From the NCBI GenBank assembly GCA_000697475.1, contig JNEU01001006.1:186001-250000 (forward strand): a stretch of 64,000 bases of DNA, in the 5' to 3' direction. The notes under the pieces were generated by a model, which saw only the letters and a list, made by a program, of their open reading frames with translations, ran no database searches and was not told the DNA's origin. This DNA comes from Lichtheimia corymbifera B2541 (lineage: Eukaryota; Mucoromycota; Mucoromycetes; Mucorales; Lichtheimiaceae). Below, piece after piece: positions 9,781 to 23,204 of the stretch; the first letter of the stretch is position 1, and each line of letters opens with the position of its first letter. The translations under genes were made by a program, and so were the position numbers.

Positions 9781-12212
9781 ATGAATAAACAATTAAATAA
9801 GCGGTTTCCTTGCGAAGGTGGGGGTTCAATACCTTTTCTCTCGCTTTTCTTTGCCACTAAAAATAACCCCTTGCCACTTTCCAGAATGCCGAGAGCAGAA
9901 GCGAAAATGCGATTGCAAGCAACCATGCGACAGGTGGGGCTCTTTGCAGGGGTTATGCTTCGAGTTGATTGACCGAGTACCTGCTGCGTAGATGCGAACG
10001 GTTCAATTTAAAGTGCGTGTACCTGAAAGGATTCTCGCCTCGCGATCAAGAGTTCATCCAAATCGCCAAAGAGAAAGAAATGCACTGTGAGATTGAAGCA
10101 TTGACGACCGAGATTGAGCTACTGCAAAAAGAAATGGCCAGCTTGCAGTCTGCAACGACTTTTCAGCGGCAACCGACACCACCTTTATCCCATGAAGACA
10201 ACGACTCGCATAGTCATAGCAACAAATGGACACCACGGTCAAGGACCCCGAGTGCGGCTTATCCCGCTACACCCGAATCAATGGAGACGACTGATGATTC
10301 ATCATCGATAATGACAGCTCTATCACGCAGCACCAAACGACAACGAGTGATCGCACAGGATGGATCCACATCAGTGGTCTTATCACAGCAACACAATCAT
10401 CAGCAACGACGACCTTGGATATTGACCATCAGGAATGGCAAGATGGAGATTGAAACATGCGTCAACACCTATAACGACCTTTTACCACATCTTCATGCAA
10501 TGACGGGTGCTATCTATTCTCAGGAACATGTCCCTTTCACATTCCACGCTTACTCGACTTATGGGGCATTGATCAAAGCCTTCAACACGATGATCCTCAA
10601 CAAGTACGGCAAAACGACTTGCAGGAGCTGGGTTAACGCCATGCGCATGATTACACTTTCTTCTTCTTCACCATCACCAACTTCAGACAACACTACGACG
10701 CCTTGCCCTCAATCCATCGCTCGTTTTATACACCCCTTACTCGATGCATATTGGAAGTGCAAACATTATCAGCATTTAGCAGTCCACATATCAACATTTA
10801 TTCGACTCTTTGTGCACCCATACCAGAACGACAGCAATAGCATTACTTCGTCACCAGCAGTCATGGCATTGTGTGCAGGCATTTGCTTATCGTCATGTCA
10901 ACACACAAGCAGCATTATACCGACTGGATCTCATCTTGAATATGCACGATGTTACTATGATCAAGCACGACAATTGATAGCTGATAGATTTGACGATCCT
11001 TGTTTGGAGACATTTGCGACATTTGTATTTCTGGCATTATATGAAATGACAATCGGGCATGATTCGACTTCAGCACATTACACCAACCTTGCCTTGCGTA
11101 TGGCCAACATGCTGCGACCTGAATACACCACCCAAATAACGATGATGAAAGATGACGTACAAGAATCGATTTTATTTCATCGACTGCAGACATTTTTACA
11201 ACAAATACGACTGTTTGAGTTGGCAACAGACTTTGATAATAATGATCGTGATCAGCGGGAAACTGGATACGCCCGATTTTATGCAGCTTGTCACAATCCC
11301 ACTGATGAGTGGTGGGTTGCAGCAGATGATGACAGCATTCAGGCACATGATTTGATTGAGATGCATCGATGTCTTCAGAAATTGCGCCGTGATATCTATA
11401 ACAACAGTCGTATTGCGATGACTACAGTGCCAAGAGACCTTGCAGAATTAACAGAGATGGTGGTCCAGCAGCAAATCAATCACGTCATGGTTCACTGGTA
11501 CACCCATATGCTTCCGGATCGGTTAAAGTTATCATTGCCTGTACTTGATGCCATGAATATCCCAGACGACGTGTACATGAAAACGGTCGAAAAGGAGACA
11601 AAGGACAAAGGCATTGGTGCTGTACTGACAGCGTTGGCGTTATACGATGAGGGCCTTTTGATTGCACAATCGTTTTTGCACAAGCGTCTTCAAGGATCAA
11701 CAACACGATGGGCCCACTTGCAACAATTTTGGCAAGGTGGAAGATTGATCATGGGTCCTGAAGAACGAAGGCAAGCGGCTGGGACAAAATGGGCACGGCG
11801 TATCGACAAGTTACTTTCGGTCAAGCCAGTGATTGGATACAGTGGTACCGATGATGAGTTTTTTGCTATGGTGATGGGTGCCATGTTCCCGGAAGAGGAA
11901 AGCAAGACAAGTGTGATCACTCTGGCGATTCAAACAGCGATCAATGCAGTGCGGTTGTTACGGTTCCTGGATGCATCATCTGAGTGGCGGTGCTTTTTCG
12001 ATATGCGAGTGCTGATGGATGTATGGGTGCTATTAACCCGAGTTGTCCGATTTGAACGTTATTTGGATGCAGAAGATCAAGCCATGTTACCACGGGTACG
12101 CAGCGATTTGGAACACTGCTTGGCCATGGTCCGCAATAATGCCTCTCGCTCTCTACATGCGGCAAACCTTATTGGAAAAATGGAGGAGGAGTACCGTGAG
12201 CTCTTGTTGTAA
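9781..12212 (+). CDS. Zn2Cys6 fungal transcription factor
   Basis: Exons 9781-9817, 9885-9933 and 9992-12212 give 768 residues. Joining the two tiny first exons rebuilds a full zinc cluster: C11-x2-C14-x6-C21-x5-C27-x2-C30-x6-C37, with the basic CREQKRKCDCKQPCDRC core. The cluster is followed by a short coiled coil (about 55-80), a Ser/Thr/Pro linker, then a long helical region typical of the fungal regulatory middle homology domain. It should bind DNA as a dimer at CGG-type half-sites; the target genes are unknown. The unspliced long frame starts after the first four cysteines, so it would miss the DNA-binding domain. An additional Cys (C23) lies inside the cluster loop. Confidence 0.88.
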
Positions 12213-12750
12213 CATTACCCCGGCATCATGTTCATATATTATTACTATTATTATTGCTAGTGTATATACCCCCACTCTCTTTCTTTCTCCCTCTTCTCTT
12301 ATTCTTATACATATACCCACAGTGTGAATCTGCGCTGGAATTGGTTCTTCTTGGTCCGAAATGAAATGAGATTTTCTTGTGTGTGTGCAGCTGGTGCATG
12401 TTGTATTGATGTCTAAAGCCATCCGATATGGTTCTTCTTTAACTCATCTTCTCAACGCAAATCGCCTGATATGTACGTTTTTCTTTAAAATTCCTCTTCA
12501 TGAAACATCATCCAAGGCAAATCATCTCCATGCATGACATGTACGTAGAAACAGCTCACATGTCCTTCTAGTTTTGCCATAGAACACGCTCTTTCCCACA
12601 TCACATCCAAAACATGACACACATACGCACACAAATGATGATCTCTGCAAGCTCTCATGCACCACATCGATGTACGTTTCTTCCTTGGGAGAAAAAGAAT
12701 TACATGCACAATGAACACAAGGCGGCTCACAGGGGTTAAAAACATCTCGA
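12213..12750. other. 3' region, nothing recognised
   Basis: Downstream of the zinc-cluster gene: AT-rich, with TATTATTACTATTATTATTG and T/C-rich stretches. Minus-strand frames of 80-120 codons are low-complexity shadows with no family match. Confidence 0.4.
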
Positions 12751-12751
12751 A

Positions 12752-12759
12752 TATATAAA
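12752..12759 (+). promoter_or_regulatory. TATA box before a candidate small gene
   Basis: TATATAAA about 92 bp upstream of the ATG at 12851, with a CA/CT-rich leader between. It resembles the arrangement in front of other genes in this window, such as isocitrate lyase. Confidence 0.4.
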
Positions 12760-12850
12760 GAGGATCGCCACATGTGCGTATTTTTCTCATCTCCTGATCA
12801 CTCTCACACACACATTCATACCCATACGTTACGCTCACTGTATACACACC

Positions 12851-13064
12851 ATGCACCTATCAGGCTATGCTGCCCCCATCACCACGACCAACAACACAAC
12901 ATCGATCATTACTCTAGCCAAGAAAGCTGGCTTTTGTGCTTGCTGTGGTGTCGATGTCACTCGCTTCAGGTATATACATATCATATCTACAATACATCTA
13001 GCTGAAATGTGTACGTATTTGGATACCTAGTCATGAATTCTGGTGTCGACACGCAGGCCGATGA
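12851..13064 (+). CDS. Candidate small Cys-rich protein (about 50 aa)
   Basis: Model: exon 12851-12969, a 61-bp intron with GTATAT donor and CCTAG acceptor, then exon 13031-13064, giving 50 residues. The product has a Thr/Asn-rich start (APITTTNNTT), a KKAGFCACCG motif and a Cys/His tail (FWCRHAGR). Without splicing the frame ends after 59 residues. Support is the upstream TATA box, a clean leader and an intron of the usual size. I recognise no family; a small metal-binding or redox-active peptide is possible but is a guess. It is below the size cut-off used for ordinary gene calling. Confidence 0.3.
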
Positions 13065-13908
13065 GGCTTTCTTTTTTTCTTTAAACCATCTTTTTTCATT
13101 ATCTCTCGTTTCCCCACCTTTATGGCGGTGTAAGATATCACAATCCCACCTTTTTCCATTTTTCCTCTTACATGCTACTACACTACACTACTACTACGAC
13201 CGCGTATACCTACAATGTCACTCTATATTGCGTGCACGCAACTTTATTATGATAACTAGCGTCTTTTCCTCTGTACAGCATGCTTTCTCACAATTCCCTT
13301 ATGTACAAAAATACGTATTTTCCCTTTTCTGTTTATAACACCTCACATCCGATGGCGTCAAACTTTCTTTTCCCCTGATTACATAGCAGTATTGTGTACA
13401 AAGTTCCATCATTATGGGAACCAAACTTTTCTTTATATTAAACAAAGCTGCATTGTTATGTCATTGACAGGCATCTCAGTCTCAAACAAACAATGGCGCC
13501 ACAGATAGCGGATGACGTGTAGTATTTGAAGGTGTGGTAGACTCTGCTGGTGAATGATGATGCTGGAGAGGATGATCGTGGGTGCAACAACATTGACATG
13601 GATGGCGTATTCGACATAGAAATGTTTGTATGTATGGAAGACCGTATATTTTGGTGATCGGTAGTAGTACATATGCATCATATGCAAGGAAGAGAGAAAA
13701 AGAGAGGTTGTTATATCATCGTGCACCTAATAATGTACTCCTTGATGCATTGCAGCAATCATCTACTGACATAAAGAGGAATGATTGAAACGTCATCATG
13801 TAAATAAAGCTGCTCAATATTACAGTAAGAGAATATACACAAGGTTTTGCTTTTTTATTATTCACTGTCATCTTTACAATTGGATGATATAGGGTGCTCA
13901 ATTGATGT
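13065..13908. other. Intergenic, pyrimidine-rich then unremarkable
   Basis: Starts with T/C-rich runs (TTTCTTTTTTTCTTT) and short palindromic AT stretches. No supported gene. It probably contains the 3' region of the INO80 gene, which ends at 13909. Confidence 0.4.
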
Positions 13909-16900
13909 TTAGCCTGTGAATGAGATATTTGTCCTCGGCCGGCCGATCCGACTCTTTTTCTTGCTATTGCCATTGCCTCCTCCACTACTGCCGGCAGCAG
14001 CGGGTGTTTCATCTTCAGGAAGAGTATCGCCACCAGCACTCATAAGACGATCCATTGCCTTGACTGCATCTCCGTTATTATTGTTGTTCTTCTTTCGCTT
14101 GGATGGTCGTGCTGCTTTACGCTTTTCTTCCTCTTCCGCTTTCCGCTTTAGCTGCATTTGCAAGTTGTTATCCATTTCTACAGTGCATCCTATCATTAGT
14201 ATGCCTGTTCATGCCATTCTCTCTCACACACATTGCTTTTTACCTTCATCATCCAATAACAGCGAGACAATTTCTCTAGGCTTAAAGTCGACTTGCTTGA
14301 ACTCGCCACCAGAAATGACGACCTTTTGAATCTATAAAGGGAGAAAAAGGTACCGTTTAACAACCGTACAAGCAACAAGATATTAAAAGGGGTCTTGATT
14401 TACCTCGTCCTTTTGTTTGGCACGTTGCAAGATACGCTCTTCAATAGTGCCCTTGGTGATTAACCGGTATACAGTCACTTGCTTCGTTTGACCGAGACGA
14501 TGTGCACGATCCATGGCTTGTTGATCCACCGTTGGATTCCAATCACTGTCATAAAAGATGACTGTGTCGGCTGCCGTCAAATTGATACCAAGACCACCAG
14601 CACGTGTACTGAGTAAAAAGATGAATATTTCAGGCCGAGTTTGCCAATCTTGCACCATATCACGACGATCCGAAATCTTGGATGAACCATCCAAACGCAA
14701 ATACTTGTATTGCTTGTAGTTGATGTATTCTTCAAACAAGTCAATCATGCGTGTCATTTGGAAATACACCAGACATCGATGGCCTTCGCTCTTGAGTTTC
14801 TCCAACAATCGATCGAGGGTAGCAAGCTTGCCGGAATCCAAAATCAAATCACGCATTGCAGGAACACGCATCATCGAGTAGCCACTACCAGATGAATTCA
14901 CTGGCATAATACCCTGACCATCCGATTTACGAACAACGGTTGACAGTGCCATCGCTTCAGGTCGTTCATGGCTGCTAATGTATTGTGGTTCACCAAATAG
15001 GCATGCTCGTACTGATGGATCAAACATGATATCCTTTTGCTCATATGCAAATGACCGATCATCGCAAATAGCATCCACAGGAACAGCTCGAGCCTATTAA
15101 AGATTTGCAAAATGAGTATGAATGTAATAAATCCAATGCATGGTATCATATATTACCCCTGGGATATAGCAATTGTCGAATTTGGATGTGAGATACTCGG
15201 TGTAGCCCCGGACATTGGTAAGATGATCCATAGGTCCATTGGGTGTAACAGATAGTCGGCATGTAGGTGACATGGTATCGGTGATAAGGAAGCGGGCAAA
15301 AGTGTTGATGGGTGCATCATCATAGCTAAGTATTTTCTCGTTTAGTTTATACTGATAAAGCTTGTCCTTTCATTGATCCCTCACCTTTCACCATCCTGGT
15401 TGGCATAGAAGCGCCGCCGTGAGCGGTTATCACGTTGTGCAAGGTGTGCAATCCATCGTGCAACCAATGATTGTTTGAAAACATAGCTTGCTTCTTGGGC
15501 AGATGTGTCAACAAAGCGGAGGAAAGAAAATGCAGAGTCTAAAATTGCATATGTAAGTTACATGAATGCTTGACTAGCGAACTTCAAACTTACCAGAGTC
15601 GTCGGAAAACATGGATTCATGAATGTAGTCAGGGTTCCATATGTTCATTAGATTGTCGAGGTATCGGGTCGAGAAACCAGCATTGGATCGTTCTCCTGGT
15701 GATCGCAAAATGCCTCCATCTCGATACAAGTGCTTGGGAATATGGAATTTGATGTGGCTGCGAGACGAATAGGGACAATATAAGGATGTTTCTTTGCTCA
15801 AAGCACCGCTTTCGCTGTAGGCACAGAATGAAAGAGGAGAAACGACATCGGCACGCTCGAAAAGCTCTGGATGATTGCACACCTAACAATAAAATAATTA
15901 AGTTTCCCATATTGACCTTGCCCACAAGTGCTTTAAAGTACCTTTCTGAATTGCATCACAAGGTTCATAAGACTGTCCATGCTCTCTTCATTAAGTGATG
16001 TTGCCTTTTCGAGCAGCTCAGAAATAGAAATCTTCTCCTTGAGACCTCGATACAAGGCACGTTGCCTGGCTGTCAGATCACAATAAATCTCAACTTCAAT
16101 CTAATGTTGTATGGATGATAAGCATCATAACATAATCGCCAAAGGGTTGATTTGATAATTTACCTTTTCACCAAGCTCATGTTGGACATTTCGTTTAATA
16201 CGACGCAGCATAAATGGCTTCAAGATCATATGTAATCGCCGCAATTGATGCTCATTAAGCGTGCCCTTGTTCTCAGCGTGACTCTCGATATCCTTGGAAA
16301 ACCATTCACTGAATTCCTCATGCGAGTCGAATAAGGTTGGCATGATAAAATGCAAAAGTGCCCACAATTCTATCCATAGAGTATTAATTTCAGATCCACA
16401 AAAGCCTTTCAAATGCATTGATTTACCTTGCATGCTGTTTTGAATAGGTGTACCCGTCAACAGCAGTCGATTGCGACAATGGAAGCCGAGTAACTGTTTC
16501 CATCTGGCACTTGACGAGCTTTTGATGGCTTGCGCTTCGTCCAAAACCATATACTGCCATTTGACACGCTGAAAATAGGCTACATCGGTGAGAACCTATA
16601 GCAAAAAAAGACCAGGTTAGTGATTGTTGTACAAGATAAATGCAATCTTAACATACCAATTGATAGCTTGTAATGACCACGTGGAAAGGAGCATCTCGAC
16701 CATAGAGCTGCTTGCGATTCCAGAATTGACGTAGCACTTTACGATCCTTGGGATTGCCCCAGTATGGGAGGGCCTGAACAACGACGATTAATTCCATGAA
16801 ATAAAGATCCGCCTTTCCTTTCATCATCGACTTACTCTAAAGGAGGGGACAAACTTTGAGACTTCCTGCTGCCAATTGTGTAGTGTGGAGGAAGGTGCAA

Positions 16901-19900
16901 TGACGAGGAAGGGACCCCAGATGTTATGGACTTCTGCGAGATAGGCCATCAAAGAGATAGATTGCACTGTTTTGCCGAGACCCATTTCATCTGCTAAAAT
17001 GCCATTGATGCCTTGCTCATACAAGTTGGCCAACCAATTAAGACCCTTGAGCTGATAGCTCTTGAGCTGACACATGAGCATGGATGGTTGCTTGATTTCT
17101 TCTGTGCCCATACTGGAAGGATCTTGGAAGTTCATGGTATCCACTAAAGATAATGTTGTCAGCAACCTAAAGACGCTCTCTTTTGACAAGACTACTTACA
17201 TTGAGCCGCACTCATTGAAATGTCAGAGGAATCAGCAGCTGCACGGCGCTCACGTGCACCTTCATCGAATGCCCGAGTACGTTCTCTTTGCTTGGCCAAT
17301 GCATTTTGTGCACTTCGTCGAGCGTGTTCACGTAATTTGGCTTCGTCATCTACATATGTCGATGATTGTCAACCACCTTGTTCTATGATTGCCACTAGCA
17401 TCATATATATACATACCATCATCAAAGTCAATCTCTTCCAAAGCTTGTTCTCCAGCAGTTGGATCGATATCTTCATCATTGTCTTCAATATTGACTGTCG
17501 GCTCGGAAGCTGCTGCTGCAGGAGTAGGTGGTTCACTAGTAGGCACTGCTGTTTCATCATCTTCACTCGTATCTTGCTTAATCTTGCGACCGATAAAGTG
17601 ACTGTAAAGCTCAGTTTGCGTGATCAAAAAGTTGAGCTTTCTTGCTTGTCGTTGTGCTTCACGTCGCTCCTCCTCTTGCTTCAATCTCTCCAATGCTTCC
17701 TTTTCAGCCTTCTTTCGCAATTCACGCTCTTCCTTTTCATTCTTCTTCCAGAACGCAAGCATCTATACAGCCAAACCCATATTAATAAACCATGTTGTTT
17801 TCTCCCCTATTTTTTTCCATCCGCAACAAACCTCTTTCGTAGCTCGCTTGGAACGAAGCTGGATATCCTTTTGACTTCGGTTACCCTTGGCTGCAGCACG
17901 CTTGGCTTCCTTTTGGCAGTATTGTGCAATCTTTTTACAGTTGCCTGCGCGTGTAGCTTGTACTCGTGAGAGGATACGTGCCATCTTTTAACAATAAACA
18001 AAAGTCAGCATCCTTTCATACTCCTTATGGTTTTCCCATACTTACTCTTGGAATATCCTTGCGAGCAATATTGAGCCAAATTCTTTGGCGTTCATCATCG
18101 ATTTGTCGTGCTGACATCTTATCACGCTTACGGTAAATGAGCTGATCTGTGGCATCCGAATCATAATCCTCTGAGTTGAGCCTTGCACGCTTATTCTTCC
18201 TCTTGAGTCGCTCCTTGTCCTCTTTGGCAGCCTGTAGCAGCATGGCGGTTGTTGCCGAGATTGTAGAAGATTCGTTCTCACTGGCAGCTTGCTTGACAAA
18301 TTCGGAACCGTATCGTTTTTCATATATGCGTTGAAGATGATCGCTGATTCGTGCATGACGATGCTATAGAAATAAATCAGTATCCAGGAACACACCCACA
18401 CACGCTCTGTTCCCTCCAACTTACAGCTCGCTTATTCTCATAATCTTCAATCACACGCTGCCGTCGTCTGTGAACCTCGATCATGTATTGTACCATTTCA
18501 TCCCGGTGTGTATCAAAGATCTCTTCATCATCATCATCCGTGATTTGTAGTTCTTCAAGCGTCTTTTCTGTCAAGCTTTTCATGCGTGGCACCTCGTGAT
18601 CGCTTAATTCGTCTCCTGATGAATCATCACTCAATTCAAATCGATGGCGGATTTGTGGTACTTGGCTATCGGCGATACCATTGGTCACATGTTCACCAGG
18701 TCGTTGTGTTGCATATTCATGACTGTGTTGCTGTTGTCCATTCATAGTGCTCTGTAATCCTGATCCCATCTAGTAAACAATTACCCCCTTTTTGTCAGCT
18801 ACTTTTGACAATGACCAAAGTTCCACACAACACACACAATTACCTGTCTATCATGGTTCTTTGTGGTAGGAGTTGCAATAGCGGCACCTTGTGAAATCAA
18901 TGGAATATCTTCAGTGTCTGTATCAGAATCAGCCATTGGTTGTGCTGCTTCTTCCGATTCATTATTGAGCAAATTGCGGATGCCGTTGCTGCGAAATGAT
19001 GGTTGTTGTTGTTGTTGTTGCTCAAGCTGTGATGAAGGTTTGGCTTCGGGTACAGTTTGATTCTCTCGCTCAAAAGTCTGAGATTGTGACAATGGACTTA
19101 TACGCACAGGTGCAGCTGTGGATGGTTGTTGGGGAGGTCGTGGTGGTGCATCTGATGACAAGAGCTGTGAAATAGACATGACAGGGGATGCAGTGGATGT
19201 TGGTGGACCACGATCAAAGTGATATCCAGCCTATAATAACAACTTAATATTTCCGAATCGTTCCTCTTCTTTTTTTCCCCTTTTTCTGACCTGTGGTGGA
19301 AGGCGTCCATGTTCCTGGCTCATGTGTGGATGATGCGACGACACCTATTGGGGTTACATATTAGCTTCATATATAATACACTCCTTGTGATTGGATAGTT
19401 ACCGCTTCCGTTGGTTTAGAATGTGCCGATGAGCGGATTGGATCAAAGGGTGGTGCATTGCTTGTAGCCATCGGAGGTCTTGGTAGTTGGAAAGCAGAGT
19501 TTGAGGAAGAAGAAGAAGTACCAGTACCCATATCATGAGGTAATGGCAATGAAGGACCACCAGTTGCTGTTCCTGTTGTAGCTCCTCCACTTGGACGTGC
19601 ATAATCTCTAGGCTGAAACGGTGGTGGAGGAGGTTGTGGATGTTGTGGATGTGGCTGCTGTGGTTGTTGTGAATGATGATGGCGTACGGGTGAACCAGCC
19701 TGATCAAACATAGGCATGAGTGTTATAATATATACACATTCGCGTCTTAAGGTATACTTTACCTGACCCAAAGGTGGTGGTGGTGGATGTTGCTCCATAT
19801 ATCGTTCATTATAATCCCACGACGGTTGAGAAGGTGGTGCAAAGGAACGTGAAGAAACAGGCGGATAAGGAGGTTCACGACGTGCTGAATAGTCTACCTG

Positions 19901-20161
19901 ATGCGTAGTTGGATAAGACTGACGATGCATGGCTGACGGTGGAGGAAGTGGTGGCCCTGTGAATGCACTTGATCCAGTTGTTGAAGGACCATTTCCAAAA
20001 GCATTGTCCCGTTTATCGCTGTTGGGTGATGTTGCATAGTGTCCAGGTGGATATACACCTTCCTGTGGTTGTTGTTGTTGCTGTGGGGGTGGTGGGGGTG
20101 GCCGTTGTTGCTGCGACATGTTGTGATGTGGCAGATTAGATGAGGTGGGTTGGCGAGACAT
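13909..20161 (-). CDS. INO80: INO80 chromatin-remodelling ATPase
   Basis: Twenty exons: 20161-19763, 19699-19403, 19344-19291, 19230-18844, 18769-18425, 18363-18046, 17984-17832, 17762-17417, 17349-17200, 17143-16836, 16773-16657, 16595-16427, 16369-16164, 16100-15942, 15882-15594, 15538-15385, 15325-15157, 15093-14404, 14331-14244, 14189-13909. They sum to 1692 codons in frame. Order: Pro/Gln-rich N-terminus, acidic linker, basic DBINO region (about 560-720), Snf2 ATPase with DEMGLGKT (868-875) and DEAQ (977-980), a long Ino80-type insertion between the lobes, the C-terminal helicase lobe ([20 protein letters not shown]), and a Lys-rich tail. DBINO plus the long insert separates INO80 from SWR1 and ISWI. 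It slides and exchanges H2A.Z nucleosomes within the INO80 complex. Intron phases are mixed; all donors are GT. Confidence 0.96.
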
Positions 20162-21768
20162 TTACATGCACGAGATCCAGAGAGATCAGTACTAGATAAG
20201 GTGCTGTTGTAAAAGTAAAGGATAAAAGGGAGAAGAAGAAGCTTGTCTGTTTTGAAGAGCGTCAAGTAGACGAGAGCGACAAGACACACACACGCACACG
20301 CACATACATACACAGCAGCTGGGTGCGACAACGATAGTATTCCGCACGTCACTTTCAGCTACCCTTTACTTGATTGGAACCTCTTTTTGAACATGCTCTT
20401 AAACTATACCACCCATATTGAATACAATATTTCTACCCTCCCATAATATCATTATTCATGATGAAGTGAGCTTTCTTTATGTCATGGACTGCCTTTTAAT
20501 GTCCTCAGCTTATCATGGGACCAACATGGCTGCTGCTTTGAACAATAAAATACTCGTGGTGGTGCGTGTGGCCTTTGCTCAAACTCGCGAGACAATTGGT
20601 CAAATTGCCCTGAGCTCAATGTAACCAACCCATCCCTAACTCTTCACTCCCGCCACCTTTAAATCGATCCCAATCTTCTCCCAAGACATAAAATCATCTC
20701 CCACAAGAAAACACCACGCCTAAAATGCGATCTTGGCCATATTAACATATGCATCCCCTACATACCTAGCATCGTTGTTGTCTAACCTTGTCTGTCGTTG
20801 ACATCGACATGTGTCAATTTGACATCGGTTGCACAACAAACACATAACCCAGAACATTTATGATATTCAATCATCTTTAGCTACATTGCATTTGCTTAAG
20901 AGATACTCTTAGCATGGTATTCCACCTGCACACGAGCGGCCTCGTTATTGAAGCCTTATACATATTCCCCTTCCTGAGAGAAATTAAAGAACTTATGTCA
21001 ACTACACACTCATCCAACGATAATGAAATGCCTTTACTAAGCTGATGCATAAAGTACATTTTTGTATACTCCTCCAAATCAAAGCTTACATCTATTATGA
21101 TGAATGGTTGGGGTCAATGTTAACTAAATGATGTCGTATATTATGTACTTCCACAGCCAATGAGCATCATGTAGGCTTACAAGGGTGATTGTGAATCGAT
21201 GATCGTATGCGACCTCTGCTAACAATTGCTTTTCTTTATGTATTCTCAGAGAATGAAACTAAAGGGGTGAATAAGATGCATGAAAACCCATGCATACAAA
21301 TGGTCGGTTTCGTGATACAATGATGCCCTCTCCTTTCCATCATGTAAAGACGTATCCCGATGACGGTGTTGTGTGTATTCCACTAAGGATATATAGGTGA
21401 CGGAAATGGGTATATCTGTTCCCACGTGTGAAGGGGGGTGGTTCATTCATGAAACGCTTTCATGGTGTTTTTCGATCTCGTATAAAGTAAGCCTTGTAAC
21501 CATGGTGTGGGGGTGGATGAGTAATCAAAAGTAGAATGAAAAAGCAGATGTCCGGTGTTGCGGCCGAGGCAAGCCGGGCCGGCATGACCCAGTGTGTATA
21601 TATGGAGGTGAAATGGAAAGATTGCGCCATCCTAATTCGTTAATCCATTGGTGGCGTCCAAAGTCCGCGTTTTCCATGTATGTTGTTGTCGTTAGCTGAC
21701 AAGCAAAACCTTTGCTTCTTGTTTTCCACAACTCTATTTTTCACCGAGCGATCTCTCGTTTAGTCGAA
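20162..21768. other. Divergent intergenic region between INO80 and GCLM
   Basis: The proximal 150 bp above INO80 has AC repeats (CACACACGCACACGCACA near 20285). The rest holds no supported gene; a 68-codon plus-strand frame at 20418 lacks any recognisable feature. It likely carries both promoters. Confidence 0.5.
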
Positions 21769-22783
21769 ATGCCGGCTCAAGCTCTCACAACTACTGTACC
21801 GCCATTCCAGAAACTGGTCTTGTTTTCGGGCAATGTTATGCGTAGTAGCGTAGCCGGACGTACCAAGGCAGTCAACAAAAAGGGAAACGCAGAGGTAGAG
21901 TTTGTTTTCTTGCTATTGGGATGATACACACAATGGGCAAAGAGATATGCATATATGTGGGATCATGATGGGCTTATATATTTGTGTATATAGCTGCTTG
22001 ATGCAATTAATGATACGCTCCGAACATCGCTCGGCAATCCCACTTCTCAGTCATACCGTTATTGCAACGACGAGTCGCTTCTTGAAGTACCAGATCTTCG
22101 ATTCGAAAGTCGGATATTGCCGGAGGATCGAAACGACGTTGAAGTCACAGGTTGGTGATAAAAGGAAAAAGGCTGGATCATCATGATCTAACATTGAGGA
22201 TATAGCCAAACTTTTCATTTTGGACCAAAATGAGACCGATAGCCATATCGATCAAGCATTAGAGCATCTGCGAAGGCTTTTGGGAGTGGAATATATTGAT
22301 AACTTTATTCTTTCGATTGGATCAGCGACATGCACAGCACCTTTAACTCAAGCTTGGAAACGACTCGAGACGCTGCATCAAAAAGATACACTCGGCAAAT
22401 TGGGTGTAGCCGAGCTCACTGAAGAGCAGCTTGAAAAGATCCTTTCGGATGACGCCATCACCGTGAAACCATCAGTGAATCAAATCAATGTCTCTCAATG
22501 CTGCAATATGCCATCATCCATGATCAGCCTTGCCAAGAAACACGGCGTAGAGTTGCTGCATAACGGAGACCGATCGGGTAAGCTATCTGTGTTCCTTGCA
22601 TACATAATGAACCTTGCAATAACATTGAGTGTTGTATCCATAGACATCCTAGATACGGCCACCTTATCCAAGATCCTCCAAGAGCATAATGTGATTGATA
22701 CTCAAGGAACCGTGGCACCACGATGGGTTCTCAAATACCACGTGTTTGTGCGGTGCCGTAGCATTGTCAGAGATAAGGGGTAA
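21769..22783 (+). CDS. GCLM: Glutamate-cysteine ligase regulatory (modifier) subunit
   Basis: Exons 21769-21894, 21994-22150, 22206-22577 and 22644-22783 give 264 residues, close to the usual size of the modifier subunit. Recognisable parts are the N-terminal LVLFSGNVMR segment, the VTAKLFIL strand, HIDQALEHLRRLLGVEYID, and a middle with VNQINVSQCCNMP and LAKKHGVELLHNGD, corresponding to the aldo-keto-reductase-like fold. It activates the catalytic subunit in the first step of glutathione synthesis and relieves feedback inhibition. The catalytic subunit is not in this window. Fission yeast has this subunit while budding yeast lacks it. The 3' end faces RAC1 with about 420 bp between stop codons. 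Confidence 0.85.
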
Positions 22784-23204
22784 GCATAAAGACGCATCTG
22801 TATTCTTATAGCAGATATTGATGATTATATATATCCATAGATACATTGTCGTTGGTGATACGCAATCTTCATGACGACCTTCACCAGAAGTACTATATAT
22901 ACGATAACCACCCCTCCACATTACACGCACGCCACCTTTATATATAATCCATGCCATCTCATTTCCATTATCAGCGCCCGGACACTTTTGCCATTTCCCT
23001 CTATTCGACCATTATAGAATAAACAACAACTACATACGCAAGCATAATATCCAGAGAGGAAACAGGCATTAAGAACTGGGGATGGTCTTATTGTAAAAAG
23101 AAATTGGTATAAGAAATAGCAACGAAAATAGGGCGGGTGGTAGGAGGTGGGGAAGGGAATGAAGAAAAGGAGATCATAAATCGTGCAATTCCCTCTTGAT
23201 GTTT
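22784..23204. other. Convergent 3' intergenic region
   Basis: Between the stop codons of GCLM and RAC1. It contains TATATATAC and purine-rich stretches (about 23090-23175). No gene is seen; it presumably holds both polyadenylation regions. Confidence 0.5.

Noticed and set aside
17220..17969. 249-codon plus-strand open frame
   Set aside because: Antisense to INO80 exons 7-9; a Leu/Ser-rich shadow of the Lys/Glu-rich coding strand.
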